From contig JAHLJT010003656.1 of NCBI GenBank assembly GCA_031308135.1, positions 54,306,827 to 54,370,826 of the forward strand: a DNA stretch of 64,000 nucleotides, given 5' to 3'. The notes under the pieces were generated by a model, which was not told the DNA's origin, did not search any database, and saw only the letters and a list, made by a program, of their open reading frames with translations. Each line of letters opens with the position of its first letter. The first letter of the stretch is position 1. This document shows, in pieces, positions 54,543 to 64,000 of this stretch. Origin of the DNA: Acheta domesticus. Lineage: Eukaryota > Arthropoda > Insecta > Orthoptera > Gryllidae. A program made the position numbers and the translations under genes.

Positions 54543-56719
54543 CGTTCAAGGTAAGGGTACCACCTCATTCCCCCAAAAAGGATATCCATAATATTGCCAT
54601 TTTTCTCTGATAACTGTCAAGAATTTTTAAATTTGTTGGGTGTATGAACTAGTAATGTTCGCTGATTTCTTTTACAGAAGATCACTTGTCTTATGAGTAA
54701 TATGACCATTTTTCTCCTTCCACTAATGTTATTTTCAAATTTATGCCATATTTACACACATAAAGAAAACAAAGGAAGATACATTGATAAAAGTATATCA
54801 TCTACTTTACATAGTTTAGCCGAGTAATTTATCAAAATGTGGTTTAATAGGTAGAATAGTTTTGTTAAATTTGGAGAAAAACTCTATCACTTTGGCTCCT
54901 TGGCTGACAGGAACTGCCCTCTCTCGCAATTTTTGTTTGCTGAGAGTTCTGCTCTCAGAAATTAGTTTAATGGAGGACAGGTCATATTGATTTCTTTCCA
55001 AGAAATATTCTAAGAGTTAATATTTCGTTTTTTTTAAAATTGATTCAAAGCATAACCACTCTCCTTTTGGTACATTCATGCAATTTGACTGTGCTTACGT
55101 TCAGTGACAGTCACTGAAATCACTAACAACAGAAATAGTTACATAGTGTTAATAATAAAATGTAAACAAAAAGATATTAAAAATACATTATAAATATTTT
55201 TTGATTTCAGCAAGTACACCTACAGCTGAAATGTGGTGGATGCAGAGAAGACTTCTGCCTTTTTTCTGCAATTAAATCTATCAACCAAGAAAAAGACCTA
55301 CAGGTGGGTTATGTTAGAAAATCCTGCATTGCATAATTGCACAGTATTTCTTACTTTTTTTATTGCTACAGTTGTCAGACACTTTTCTCTAGATGGAAGG
55401 GGTATAAATATTCCTGTTCCAGAATACTCCTTTACTAGCTCGGACTGAACATCAGAAAATATAAGTATTGTGTGATAGATCAACTTTCATGGGCAAGCAG
55501 TGAATTTTAAAATAAATTAATAGGTACTGTAAATTATTTTTATTAGTAAAATGTCTGTGAGTGCCAGTCTTAATTTTTTAACTTTGTCTTATAGGAAGGA
55601 ATGGAGAATAGAAGAATAGAGAAAGAACAATAGAAGAATTTTAAAACCAATTAATAGGTAATGTAAATTATTTTTATTAGTAAAATGTCTGAGTGCCAGC
55701 CTTTACTTTTTGTCTTTGTCTTATAGAAAGAATTCTGGGATAGTAGAGGAGCAATGGAATGGAGATTGATATATAGGGACTCGTCAACTACTATGGTAAT
55801 TAATTCCTTTAGTGTATAGGATTTCTTGTGGCTGGAGGTGGCAATGTTCCTCCCGTGGATGGTGAGATCTCGCACCTACCTACATATCACCGTGCAGAGG
55901 ATTACACTCTCAAAAATTTTCTCCAACGTATATGCTCCGGCGTCCCTTTTGTTTCCAGTAAGATCTGCTTTGTTCATTTTGTCTCCGAAAAAGATTTAAG
56001 GAGACAGAAAACTGATTTCTTTTTTTCAAGAAAAATATTCAAGAGTTGGATTTGTTGCAGTATTTGAATGAGAGATGCAGAATATTTTGACACTCATGTT
56101 AGTATTTTAATGCAATAGGCTTTCCATCAATGACAATCGCTAAATTCACTTTCAAGAGAAATTGTTACATAATAATAACAATAATAATAATAATAACAAT
56201 AATAAAATTAGAAAAAAATAAACATACAAACTAATATTTTTGTTTTAGCACCAGATTAGCATCAAAACAAAAAGTGACTTATGCACTTTTCTGACAATTA
56301 CAGCCATCTGTGACAATTACATTACAGTGAGGTATGTTAGAAAATCCTACATTCAAACTTTTTTAACTGCTTTTATTGCTATTAGATTTATTTTAACATA
56401 TAATATTGTTACAGGTGAAGTAATTATTTCTCGTAATAAAATGCCCATGAAGTCCAGTCTGTTTTTTAAAATATCTTTGTAACTTGTATCACACAGGAAG
56501 AATTTGAGGGTAGAAGATGAGCACTGATGGGATGAAGATGAAAGGGAGGGTGGGTATCCCATTTGTGCATCACTGTGAATGGAAAGCCTGCACTTTCAAT
56601 TTTCATAATGTAAGTGTTTTCTTTTTGAATGAATTTATTTATTTTTTTGCAATTTTTAGTTTTCTTTATTTTCCACATTTATTTTTATGAAATAATGTTA
56701 TCCCTATTTTTTTATTATT
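54543..56719. repeat. Imperfect tandem modules, no ORF
   Basis: Three neighbouring blocks (about 55,510-55,640, 55,650-55,780, 56,410-56,560) share TATTTTTATTAGTAAAATGT or AATAAAATGCCCATGAAGTC, then CTTTGTCTTATAG or TTGTATCACACAG, then GGAAGAAT. A further copy is at 61,808-61,915. Also repeated: ATGTTAGAAAATCCT (55,309; 56,334). An AAT-type microsatellite lies at 56,168-56,205. Spliced-exon remnants are possible, but no coding frame persists. Confidence 0.55.
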
Positions 56720-57335
56720 AGGTCATGATTAACCTGAAGGAGTCTTAAGTTTGAACAATCTACAGTGCCTCATAATAAAATGTACGTGCTATCATAATAA
56801 ATATTGTAATAATTTTCTAAAAACAAAAAAATGTATGACTGCATAAAATACCAGATAGTGTTTCAGTAATTGTAAAGTAATCATTGCCAAATGTTCTGGG
56901 ATTTTGGTATTTCTTTAGGAAATAGCAATGAAGTTTACATATCATTTCTGGAATATATTATTGTTAATTTTCCTCCAATAATTATTCTAAGGATGTAATA
57001 CTATTTAAATTATTTGATTTTGTTTGATTTTATTAAAATCCTAATGAATTTGATGTTATCCTTTTTTTACCCTTTTCCTATTACAACTTGGAAAAGAATT
57101 ACAATTCTTGTTTTCAACAGCAATATGTATTTTTATTCTGAAAGTAGTAAATTCTTCTTTCATATGCAACATTTCTTTTAGCATTTCCAATTTGTACCAC
57201 TTCCCCCTTCATTCATTAAAACCGATACCCATCTAAATGTTAATTTTTCTAAAGAAAGGTTTTTAAATACTGTTCACGTATTACAATAGCACTTCTCTAT
57301 ATTTGAGAAACACTTTTCAACGATTTATTCTTGTA
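56720..57335. repeat. Repeat Y, copy 1
   Basis: GTGTTTCAGTAATTGTAAAG, GTTCTGGGATTTTGGTATTT, AAAGAATTACAATTCTTGTT, GCTGTTCACGTATTACAATA-type words in the same order as 58,075-59,040 and 62,535-63,115. Followed directly by repeat X copy 2. Confidence 0.8.
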
Positions 57336-57339
57336 TTAA

Positions 57340-58065
57340 AAAAAAAAATTCTTCGAAGTTGATTCACTATTCACTAGCGCCACCACAAAGTAGACGTACA
57401 ATCGAAGAACTACGTGGACGAGAAGCCAATTTACTCGGTTGAATCGGTGCAACTGTACCAATCGTCGGTTGAAAACGCGGGAAAATGCGGAGGCAATGTG
57501 GGCGGAGGCCCAATAGGGTTCCTTTGGGAACATGGCGCCAGTTTCAAAATTTGTCATATGTGTATTGCCAAGACAACACGTACTTATGTAAGGTTAATGA
57601 CAATTGAAATAATTAAGGTATTAAGTTTATTGATAATTTAATCTGAAATAGCTATAAGTAAATAACTAGTGGACTTTCTTGTATAATGGGTAATGGTTAT
57701 GTAAATATGTAATGAATATATACGTAGCTAATAGTGTAGGCCTACCTTTAATATTTCAGATATAAGTAGATATAATTGTCACCTTTTGCGTCACCTATTG
57801 GAAAACTATTGCGCTCGGAGAATATGTTCCGCAGTCGTTATAGAATTCAAATTGTGACCTTGCTACTAAGTAACAATGCGATTTTTAATAATTAAATTTG
57901 TTCAAAAAAATGGTCGACCCGACAGGGATTCGAACCCGGGCCTTTTGATTTACGCCCAGCTGCTCTGAACACTAAGCTACTGAATCAACCAAACCTTTGA
58001 AAGGTTTTCATGAACTTCTTATCACTCCCCTCCTTTCCGTTCAAAGGGTTGGTTGACTCGGTAGC
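57340..58065 (+). repeat. Repeat X, copy 2, with tRNA-like module
   Basis: Carries the whole X sequence and, beyond it, GTCACCTTTTGCGTCACCTA, a tRNA-like module (57,912-57,990, minus) and a palindromic TTTGAAAGG.../CCGTTCAAAGG centre at about 57,998-58,045, after which it is cut off by repeat Y copy 2. Confidence 0.75.
57912..57990 (-). repeat. tRNA-like module (SINE-type), copy 1
   Basis: Minus strand has A-box-like TAGCTTAGTGTTCAGAG and B-box GGTTCGAATCC with a T-arm CCCGGGTTCGAATCCC. End sequences GGTTGAT and GTCGACC can pair, but the D arm is offset by four bases from a true tRNA. Probably a Pol III-promoted module inside repeat X. Confidence 0.55.
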
Positions 58066-59040
58066 TTTCTTATTATTAGGTCCTGGTTAACCTGAAGAGG
58101 GTTTAAGTTTGAGCAATCTACAGTACCTCATAATAAAATTTATATGCTATCATAATAAATATTGTAATAACGCATAACCTCTGCAATGCAGAAAAAAATT
58201 AAAATTAAAACACTTACATTAATACGCAAACATAATGTTTATTTTATGGAGTGCACATTGACATTTACAAGCTTTAGCCATTTTTTTAAATTTATCTACT
58301 ATTGCCAAGCACATAAGAATTATTTTGTGTCACGTATTCTGTACAGAAAAGAAACTAGTTCTTCAGGCCCCATTGAATGTTAAAAAATCTTGCAAAAAAG
58401 AATACTTTTGTCATCTTTCTTTATTTGGAGATGATATTCTTTGCTAATTTACTTTCTAAGAATAGAATTTTCTAAAAACAAAAAAAAATGGTAACTGCAT
58501 AAGATCCTAGATAGTGTTTTCAGTAATTGGAAAGTAGTCATTGCCAAAAGTTCTGGGATTTTGGTATTTCATTAGGAAATTATGTTGTGTGAATATTTAA
58601 CAGCAATGAAGTTTACATGATTTCTGGGAATATATTATTGTTAATCTTCCACCAATAAAAATTTTAAGGATGTAACACCATGCAAATTATTCGTGTTTGT
58701 TTGATTTTAATAAAATCCTAAAGAATTTGATGTTAATTTTTTTCATTTCCTTTTACAACTTGTAAAAGAATTACAATTCTTGTTTTCAACAACAATATGT
58801 ACTTTTATTGTGAAGGTAGTAAATTCTTCCTTAATATGCAACATTTTCTTTTAGCTTTTCCAATTTGTACCACTTCCCCTTCATTCATTAAACCGATATC
58901 CTATCTAATTGTTAATTTTTCTAAAGAAAGGTTTTTAAATGCTGTTCACGTATTACAATAGCACTTTTATATATTGAGAAACACTATTTAACGATTTACT
59001 CTTGTAATGAAACAAATCTTAATTCAGAAAAATACAAATG
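58066..59040. repeat. Repeat Y, copy 2, with about 290-bp insertion
   Basis: Starts AACCTGAAGAGGGTTTAAGT like copy 1, is interrupted at about 58,170-58,455 by unrelated AT-rich sequence, and then resumes with AACTGCATAAGATCCTAGAT and continues to ACGATTTACTCTTGTAATGA. Confidence 0.75.
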
Positions 59041-59072
59041 TTTTGAGAAGTGTTCATACCGAAAAGTAACTA

Positions 59073-59306
59073 TATTTCGTTTTATTTTCTTGGCGTACGG
59101 GGGTGTGTCTTCAAAACAGAATATCTCACGGTATTTCACATCGTTTCTCCATTCTGCCGCCAGGAGTCGCACCATCGCCAGCACGGCTCGATAGTCGCGA
59201 TTCCTGGGCTCCTAGCCGCACAACCATCGTAAACGACGCGAAAATACCGTGAGATACTCCATTTTATTGACACACACTCGTGCGTCAAGAAAGACACAAC
59301 GAAGCA
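59073..59306. mobile_element. Palindromic MITE family A, copy 3
   Basis: TTTTCTTGGCGTACGGGGGT and TTGACACACACTCGTGCGTC mark the two sides. The core ATCTCACGGTATTTCAC pairs with AAATACCGTGAGATA. Termini are diverged. Confidence 0.75.
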
Positions 59307-59347
59307 TACGAACTGACTATTTCACCATCATGTCAACAACATATATA

Positions 59348-59600
59348 TACTGCGATTTTTGTACGAAGAGCTCTCAAGATAACTCAAATCCCATCTTCGC
59401 GATGGAATATGTCACGGCATTTCGTATCATTCACAGTCGTTCCGCTAGATTTTGCACGATCGCGACCGTATGAAGCAGTGCTTGCGATCATGCGACTTCT
59501 ACCGGCAAGACCGAGAAAAGACGCGAAATGCCGTGACATATTCCATCGCGAAGATGGGATCTGAATTATCTTGAGAGCTCTTCCTACAAAAATCGCAGTA
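59348..59600. mobile_element. Palindromic MITE family B, copy 2
   Basis: 253 bp flanked by TA (59,346-59,347; 59,601-59,602). Left TACTGCGATTTTTGTACGAA, right inverted TACTGCGATTTTTGTAGGAA. The body is nearly identical to copy 1 at 33,496-33,749 (GATGGAATATGTCACGGCAT; CGATCGCGACCGTATGAAGC), but the outer 25-45 bp differ. Confidence 0.85.
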
Positions 59601-59863
59601 TAACATCGTTATTTTCTTTCTTGACGCATGGGGGGGGGTATCAATAAAATGGAATATCTCACGTTATTTTGCATCGTTCTCTGTTGTGCCGCCAAGCGTC
59701 GCATGATCGCCAGCACTGCTCAATCAGCACCTGTGGAGAGGGTGCTGGCTCAATACAGCGCGGTCATGCCATACTTCTAGCGGCACAATAAGAACGACGT
59801 AAAATATGAAATATTCCATTTTATTGACACCCCCCCGTGCGCCAAGAAAGAAAAACCGAAGTA
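59601..59863. mobile_element. Palindromic MITE family A, copy 4
   Basis: Abuts family B copy 2. GACGCATGGGGGGGGG on the left and CCCCCCCGTGCGCC on the right, ending GAAAGAAAAACCGAAGTA before TA (59,864-59,865). A 15-bp CAGCACC/GGTGCTG stem at the centre (about 59,728-59,751) is unique to this copy. Confidence 0.8.
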
Positions 59864-60059
59864 TAAATATAAATGCATGGTAGAAGTATAATTACTTATG
59901 GATATTTATGGAGTGAGTTGTTTCTTTTACGTAACTGCCGTTATTTGTGATTTATAAGTTTTCAATGTACATTAAATAATGGAACCATGGTTTGTAGATT
60001 AATTTTTCAATAAACGCCAGAGTAGGAAGTTACAAACATTATTCTTCGTAGAAGCCAGT

Positions 60060-60760
60060 GGTTCGCTTTCACGATTCGTGAGTCACGAAGTCGATTCACT
60101 ATCCACTAGCGCACCACAAACAGACGTACAATCGAAGAACTACATGGACGAGAAGCCAATTTACTCGGTTTGAACATTTACTCGGTTGAATCGGTGCAAC
60201 TGTACCAATCGTCGATTGAAAACGCGGGAAAATGCCGTGGCAATGTGGGCGGAGGCCCAATGGGGGTCCTTTGGGAACAAGGCGCCAGTTTCAAAATTTG
60301 TCATATGTGTATTGTTATGACAACACGTACCTATAATATATAAGGTTAATGACAATTGAAGTAATTAAGTTATTAAGTTTATTGATAATTTAATCTGAAA
60401 TCGCTATAAGTAAATAACTAGTGGGCTTTCTTGTATAATGTGTAATGGTTATGTAAATATGTAATGAATATATACGCAGCTAATAATGTAGGCCTGCCTT
60501 TAATATTTCAGATATAAGTAGATATAATTGTCACCTTTCCGTAACCTGTTGGAAACCTATTACGCTCGGAGAATATGTTCCGCAGTCAATAGATTCCAAA
60601 TTGTGACCTTGCTACTAAGTAACAATGCGTTTTTTAATAATTAAATTGTTAAAAGAATTGGTCGGCCCGAAAGATTTTGGAACCCAGGCCTTCTGATTTA
60701 TGCCCAGCTGCTCTAGCCACTAAGCTACCGAGTCAACCAACCCTTTGAACGGTAAGGAGG
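60060..60760 (+). repeat. Repeat X, copy 3 (left arm of large palindrome)
   Basis: Same order as copies 1 and 2, including a small internal duplication of TTTACTCGGTT (60,160 and 60,178) and a tRNA-like module at 60,660-60,738 (minus). Together with copy 4 it forms an inverted repeat with arms of roughly 630 bp. Confidence 0.85.
60660..60738 (-). repeat. tRNA-like module, copy 2 (B-box damaged)
   Basis: Minus strand GGTTGACTCGGTAGCTTAGT at the 5' side. The B-box reads GGTTCCAAAATC, so it has lost the core. Confidence 0.5.
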
Positions 60761-60784
60761 GGAGTGATAAGAAGCTCATGAAAA

Positions 60785-61400
60785 CCGTTCAAAGCGTTGG
60801 TTGACTCCATAGCTTAGTGGTCAGAGTAGCAGGGCGTATACCAGAAGGCCCGGGTTCGAATCCCAATCGTGCCGACTAATTTTTGAACAAATTTAATTAT
60901 TAAAAAACGCATTGTTACTTAGTAGCAAGGTCACAATTTGAATTCTACACGACTGCGGAACATATTCTCCGAGCGTAGTAATTTTCCAATAGGTGACGCA
61001 AAAGGTGACAATTATATCTACTTATATATAAAATATTAAAGGTAGGCCTACATTATTAGCTACGTATGTATTCTTTACATATTTACATAACCATTATACA
61101 TTATACCAGAAAGTCCACTAGTTATTTACTTATAGCTATTTCAGATTAAATTATCAATAAACTTAATACCTTAATTATTTCAATTGTCATTAACCTTACA
61201 TAAGTACGTGTTGTCATGGCAATACACATATGACAAATTTTGAAACTGGCGCCATGTTCCCAAACGGCCTCCATTGGGCCTCCGCCCACATTGCCACCGC
61301 ATTTTCCCGCGTTTTCAATCGACGATTGGTGCAGTTGCACCGATTCAACCGAGTAAATTGGCTTCTCGTCCATGTAGTTCTTCGATTGTGCGTCTGCTGA
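60785..61400 (-). repeat. Repeat X, copy 4 (right arm of large palindrome)
   Basis: Reverse complement of 60,119-60,745, from the tRNA-like module through GGCGCCATGTTCCC and CAATCGACGATTGG to TGTAGTTCTTCGATTG. Confidence 0.85.
60799..60877 (+). repeat. tRNA-like module, copy 3
   Basis: A-box-like TAGCTTAGTGGTCAGAG and intact B-box GGTTCGAATCC. GGTTGACT at the start can pair with the GCCGACT region at the end only partly. Confidence 0.55.
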
Positions 61401-61640
61401 ACGATAAAGGGGGTGATAAGGCACTCATGAAAACCATTCAATGGGGTGGATGACTCGGTAGCTCAGTGCTCAGAGCAGCTGGGTATAAACCAGAAGACCC
61501 GTGTTCGAATCCCTTTCAGGCCGACCAATTTTTTTTAACAAATTTAATGACATAAGTAGAAAATTTCTCTCTATTAAAATGCTTGAAACAAAGATGCCTT
61601 GTCTTCTTGAACCCACTTTTATCACAAAAATGTATCTTTT
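61401..61640 (+). repeat. Repeat X tail with tRNA-like module, copy 4
   Basis: TAGCTCAGTGCTCAGAGCAG (A-box-like) and TGTTCGAATCCC (B-box-like) at 61,446-61,526, then GACATAAGTAGAAAATTTCT and GCTTGAAACAAAGATGCCTT, as at the end of repeat X copy 1. Confidence 0.6.
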
Positions 61641-61799
61641 TAAGCACACATGACGAATAATGTCCTACCAATGTTGAATATATTTGTCTCAATAACATTC
61701 ATTGCATAAACACTATTCAGAAGTTTCTTCAAAATTCAAATAATTGTTATTCACCCTCATGAACGAAACATTTACTCAAAATTAACTAGATTATTAGAT

Positions 61800-62535
61800 T
61801 TATTGGTGAAGTAAATTATTTCTTATAAGTAATAAAATGCCCATGAAGTCCAGTGTATTTTTAAAATAACGTTGTAACTTGTATCACACAGGAAGAATTT
61901 GAGAGAAGAAATGGCCCTGATTCACTGATTGGGAGAATGGGTATGTAATTTGTATATCACCAAATTGCTAGATGCTTATTTTCAATGATCATTTTTGAAA
62001 ATCCAATTTGGATTAATTAAATATTATATTTTATTTAATTTTTTTATTTATTTTGAATCGCATTACTAATTTCTTTGTTTTTCCTATTCTCCAAATTTAA
62101 GATAAATGAGAATAATGTGTCGTTGTAGGGACAATTAGTTACTAAATTCTTGTTAATTCAATAATAAAAGTGAGTAATTCTGAACCTGTTTAAGAAAATT
62201 TATTGCTATCCTTAAATTTGTATTAAAATCTATCCTACCTGTTGCATAGTTATTATTAAAACACTTTACATTAAATGAAACAGATATTTGGTTTTCAATT
62301 TTCACTATTTCAAACATTTGCATTTCAATACTATGAATTTCATTCTTTTGTAAATTCTCATCACAATCGTGTGTTTAGTTGAATGTACAAAATCATTATG
62401 GTACAGTATTTCTAGTTCAGTGAAGTATAATTTGATTTCATTACAAAGTGTATTGCTTGAAAATTAAAACTATTTTTGACTTGCATTTACTTTCTATTAT
62501 AAATCCTCTGATTATGATATTTTTTTTAAAAAAAA
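61800..62535. repeat. Duplicated module and repeat Z, copy 2
   Basis: 61,808-61,915 repeats the 56,410-56,520 module (AATAAAATGCCCATGAAGTC, TTGTATCACACAGGAAGAAT). 61,920-62,535 repeats 50,655-51,345 but is shorter by about 80 bp because of many tiny gaps. Confidence 0.8.
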
Positions 62536-63115
62536 TTGGTGACTGCATAAGATCCTAGATAGTGTTTCAGTAATTGGAAAGTAGTCATTGCCAAAAGTTC
62601 TGGGATTTTGGTATTTCATTAGGAAATTATGTTGTGTGAATATTTAACAGCAATGAAGTTTACATGATTTCTGGGAATATATTATTGTTAATCTTCCTCC
62701 AATAAAAATTCTAAGGATGTAATACTATGCAAATTATTTGAGTTTGTTTGATTTTAATAAAATCCTAAAGAATTTGATGTTAATTTTTTCATTTCCTTTT
62801 ACAACTTGTAAAAGAATTACAATTCTTGTTTTCAACAACAATATGTACTTTTATTCTGAAAGTAGTAAATTCTTCCTTAATATGCAACATTTCTTTTAGC
62901 ATTTCCAATTTGTACCACTTCCCCCTTCATTCATTAAAACGGGAATCCCATCTGAGTGTTAATTTTTCTAAAGAAAGGTTTTTAAATGCTGTTCACGTAT
63001 TACAATAGCACTTTTATATATTTGAGAAACACTATTTAACGATTTACTCTTGTAATGAAAAAAATCTTAATTCACAAAAATATAAAGGTTTGAATCGTTT
63101 GCATAGCGAAAAGTA
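62536..63115. repeat. Repeat Y, copy 3
   Basis: GACTGCATAAGATCCTAGAT to ACGATTTACTCTTGTAATGA; very close to copy 2 (58,490-59,040). Fused to repeat Z copy 2. Confidence 0.85.
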
Positions 63116-64000
63116 ACTACGAACGGAATATTTCACCATCATCACAACTACATATAAGTTGTAAAATAAATGCAGACACCTTCCTATTGAACGCAGTTAC
63201 TTCGTAGCTAATTTAACTTCACTGTCAAGTGTAACTCAACATACCGCCAAAATGAACGACAGCACATGAGTGAAAAACAAATTAACACCGAAAAAGAACG
63301 ACTATCTTGCTATCTAAGCACATGTAAAAACATTGACACATTAGCGCTGTACAGTCGTGTACGGGAGGAGAGCGAACTACCAAAGTAATGGTTGGTAAAC
63401 CGATTGCAACCGATTCCAACGGTTGAAAAGGCGGGAAAGAATCGTTGATTCATCCAATCACTCATTAACATCACTAATATATACTCTTTGGCGAAGGTCA
63501 ACACATTTCCCCGTGGGAAAAGCGGCGAGCATCGACACCGAGAATTACGAAGTATTTCGACGACTGGCAAAATTTGCGAAAGAACACTTCTCAGCGGCAA
63601 AGTCTTGTAGACACGACAGTAAAACGAATAATGAGGAAGCTTTTCATTCACTTCTACTTGCAAGTAGTTTTTTAATTCACCCTAGAACGAGTTATGTTTG
63701 TATGAATGCTTGTCACTTTTGAAAGTGGATGCCATTAAAATCAAAAGCTAGCAAATATAATCATTACATTGTTATATGAAAATTTTATTCTTGAAAAATG
63801 GAATCTAGTTTTCAAGATTTGACAGTGTCAGGGTTATAATTTTGTATATTTACTACCTCGTATTCATTAGACACAGATACAGTACCCACTGATTTCAATT
63901 TAGAAATCATTAATCATCAGTTGTGATTGTCACATAAAAGATCGATTGCAGTTCGAAAATAAAATAATCTTTAATAGAAAATTTCCTCCGTTACTATTTC
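63116..64000. other. Intergenic, nothing recognised
   Basis: A 99-codon open stretch at 63,423-63,722 (NYEVFRRLAKFAKEHFSA...) has no recognised family, and a longer minus-strand frame overlaps it (63,663-63,310). Neither is supported as a gene. Confidence 0.35.

Noticed and set aside
57912..61526. Genuine tRNA genes
   Set aside because: A- and B-boxes are present, but spacing between acceptor and D arm is wrong and an anticodon arm is not convincing; they recur inside repeat X.
63310..63722. Overlapping plus and minus ORFs of about 100 codons
   Set aside because: They overlap each other, have no recognised family, and share words with a non-coding flank at 52.4 kb.

Overview
This window is nuclear DNA from an animal, almost certainly an insect. 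It is AT-rich, has GT-AG introns up to about 10 kb, and carries mariner, Tc1, pogo/Tigger-like, piggyBac-like, hAT, LINE, LTR and tRNA-SINE sequences. The repeat mix and loose gene structure suggest a large-genome, possibly polyneopteran insect (cockroach, termite or stick-insect type). That placement is inference only.

Positions 1-29,660 hold one host gene on the minus strand, the chromatin protein DEK. Seven coding exons can be read from the start codon at 29,517 to a splice donor at 8,769/8,768. All junctions have GT/AG ends and all phases agree, giving 417 codons. They cover an acidic/lysine-rich N-terminus, the pseudo-SAP/SAP DNA-binding core, and a long acidic and lysine-rich linker. 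The final DEK C-terminal domain exon was not found and probably lies left of position 1. The introns are full of repeats: a Tigger-like MITE, a pogo-like element with a nested repeat, a pair of piggyBac-like MITEs, two further TIR elements, a large inverted repeat, and copies of a long ORF-less repeat family (called family 1 here).

Positions 29,660-43,450 are intergenic and mobile-element rich. They contain small palindromic MITEs, a decayed Ty3/Gypsy-type element (gag and protease only) followed by an unexplained 254-codon GC-rich ORF, a nearly intact mariner with one frameshift, an internally deleted R1-like LINE, and a broken Tc1-like transposase.

Positions 43,450-64,000 are very AT-rich and assembled from repeats. 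They include a 2.4-kb TIR transposon carrying a degenerate transposase-like gene of a poorly described insect family (46.3-48.7 kb), a LINE RNase H fragment, a hAT dimerisation-domain ORF with a perfect hairpin over its stop codon, and an array of duplicated blocks. The array includes long inverted repeats with tRNA-like modules and palindromic MITEs.

Apart from DEK, no intact host gene is supported. No rRNA gene, convincing tRNA gene or CRISPR was seen. The most unusual content is the 46.3-48.7 kb transposon, the two related palindromic MITE families with matching TA-flanked ends, the tRNA-module inverted repeat at 60-61.4 kb, and the family 1 repeat.
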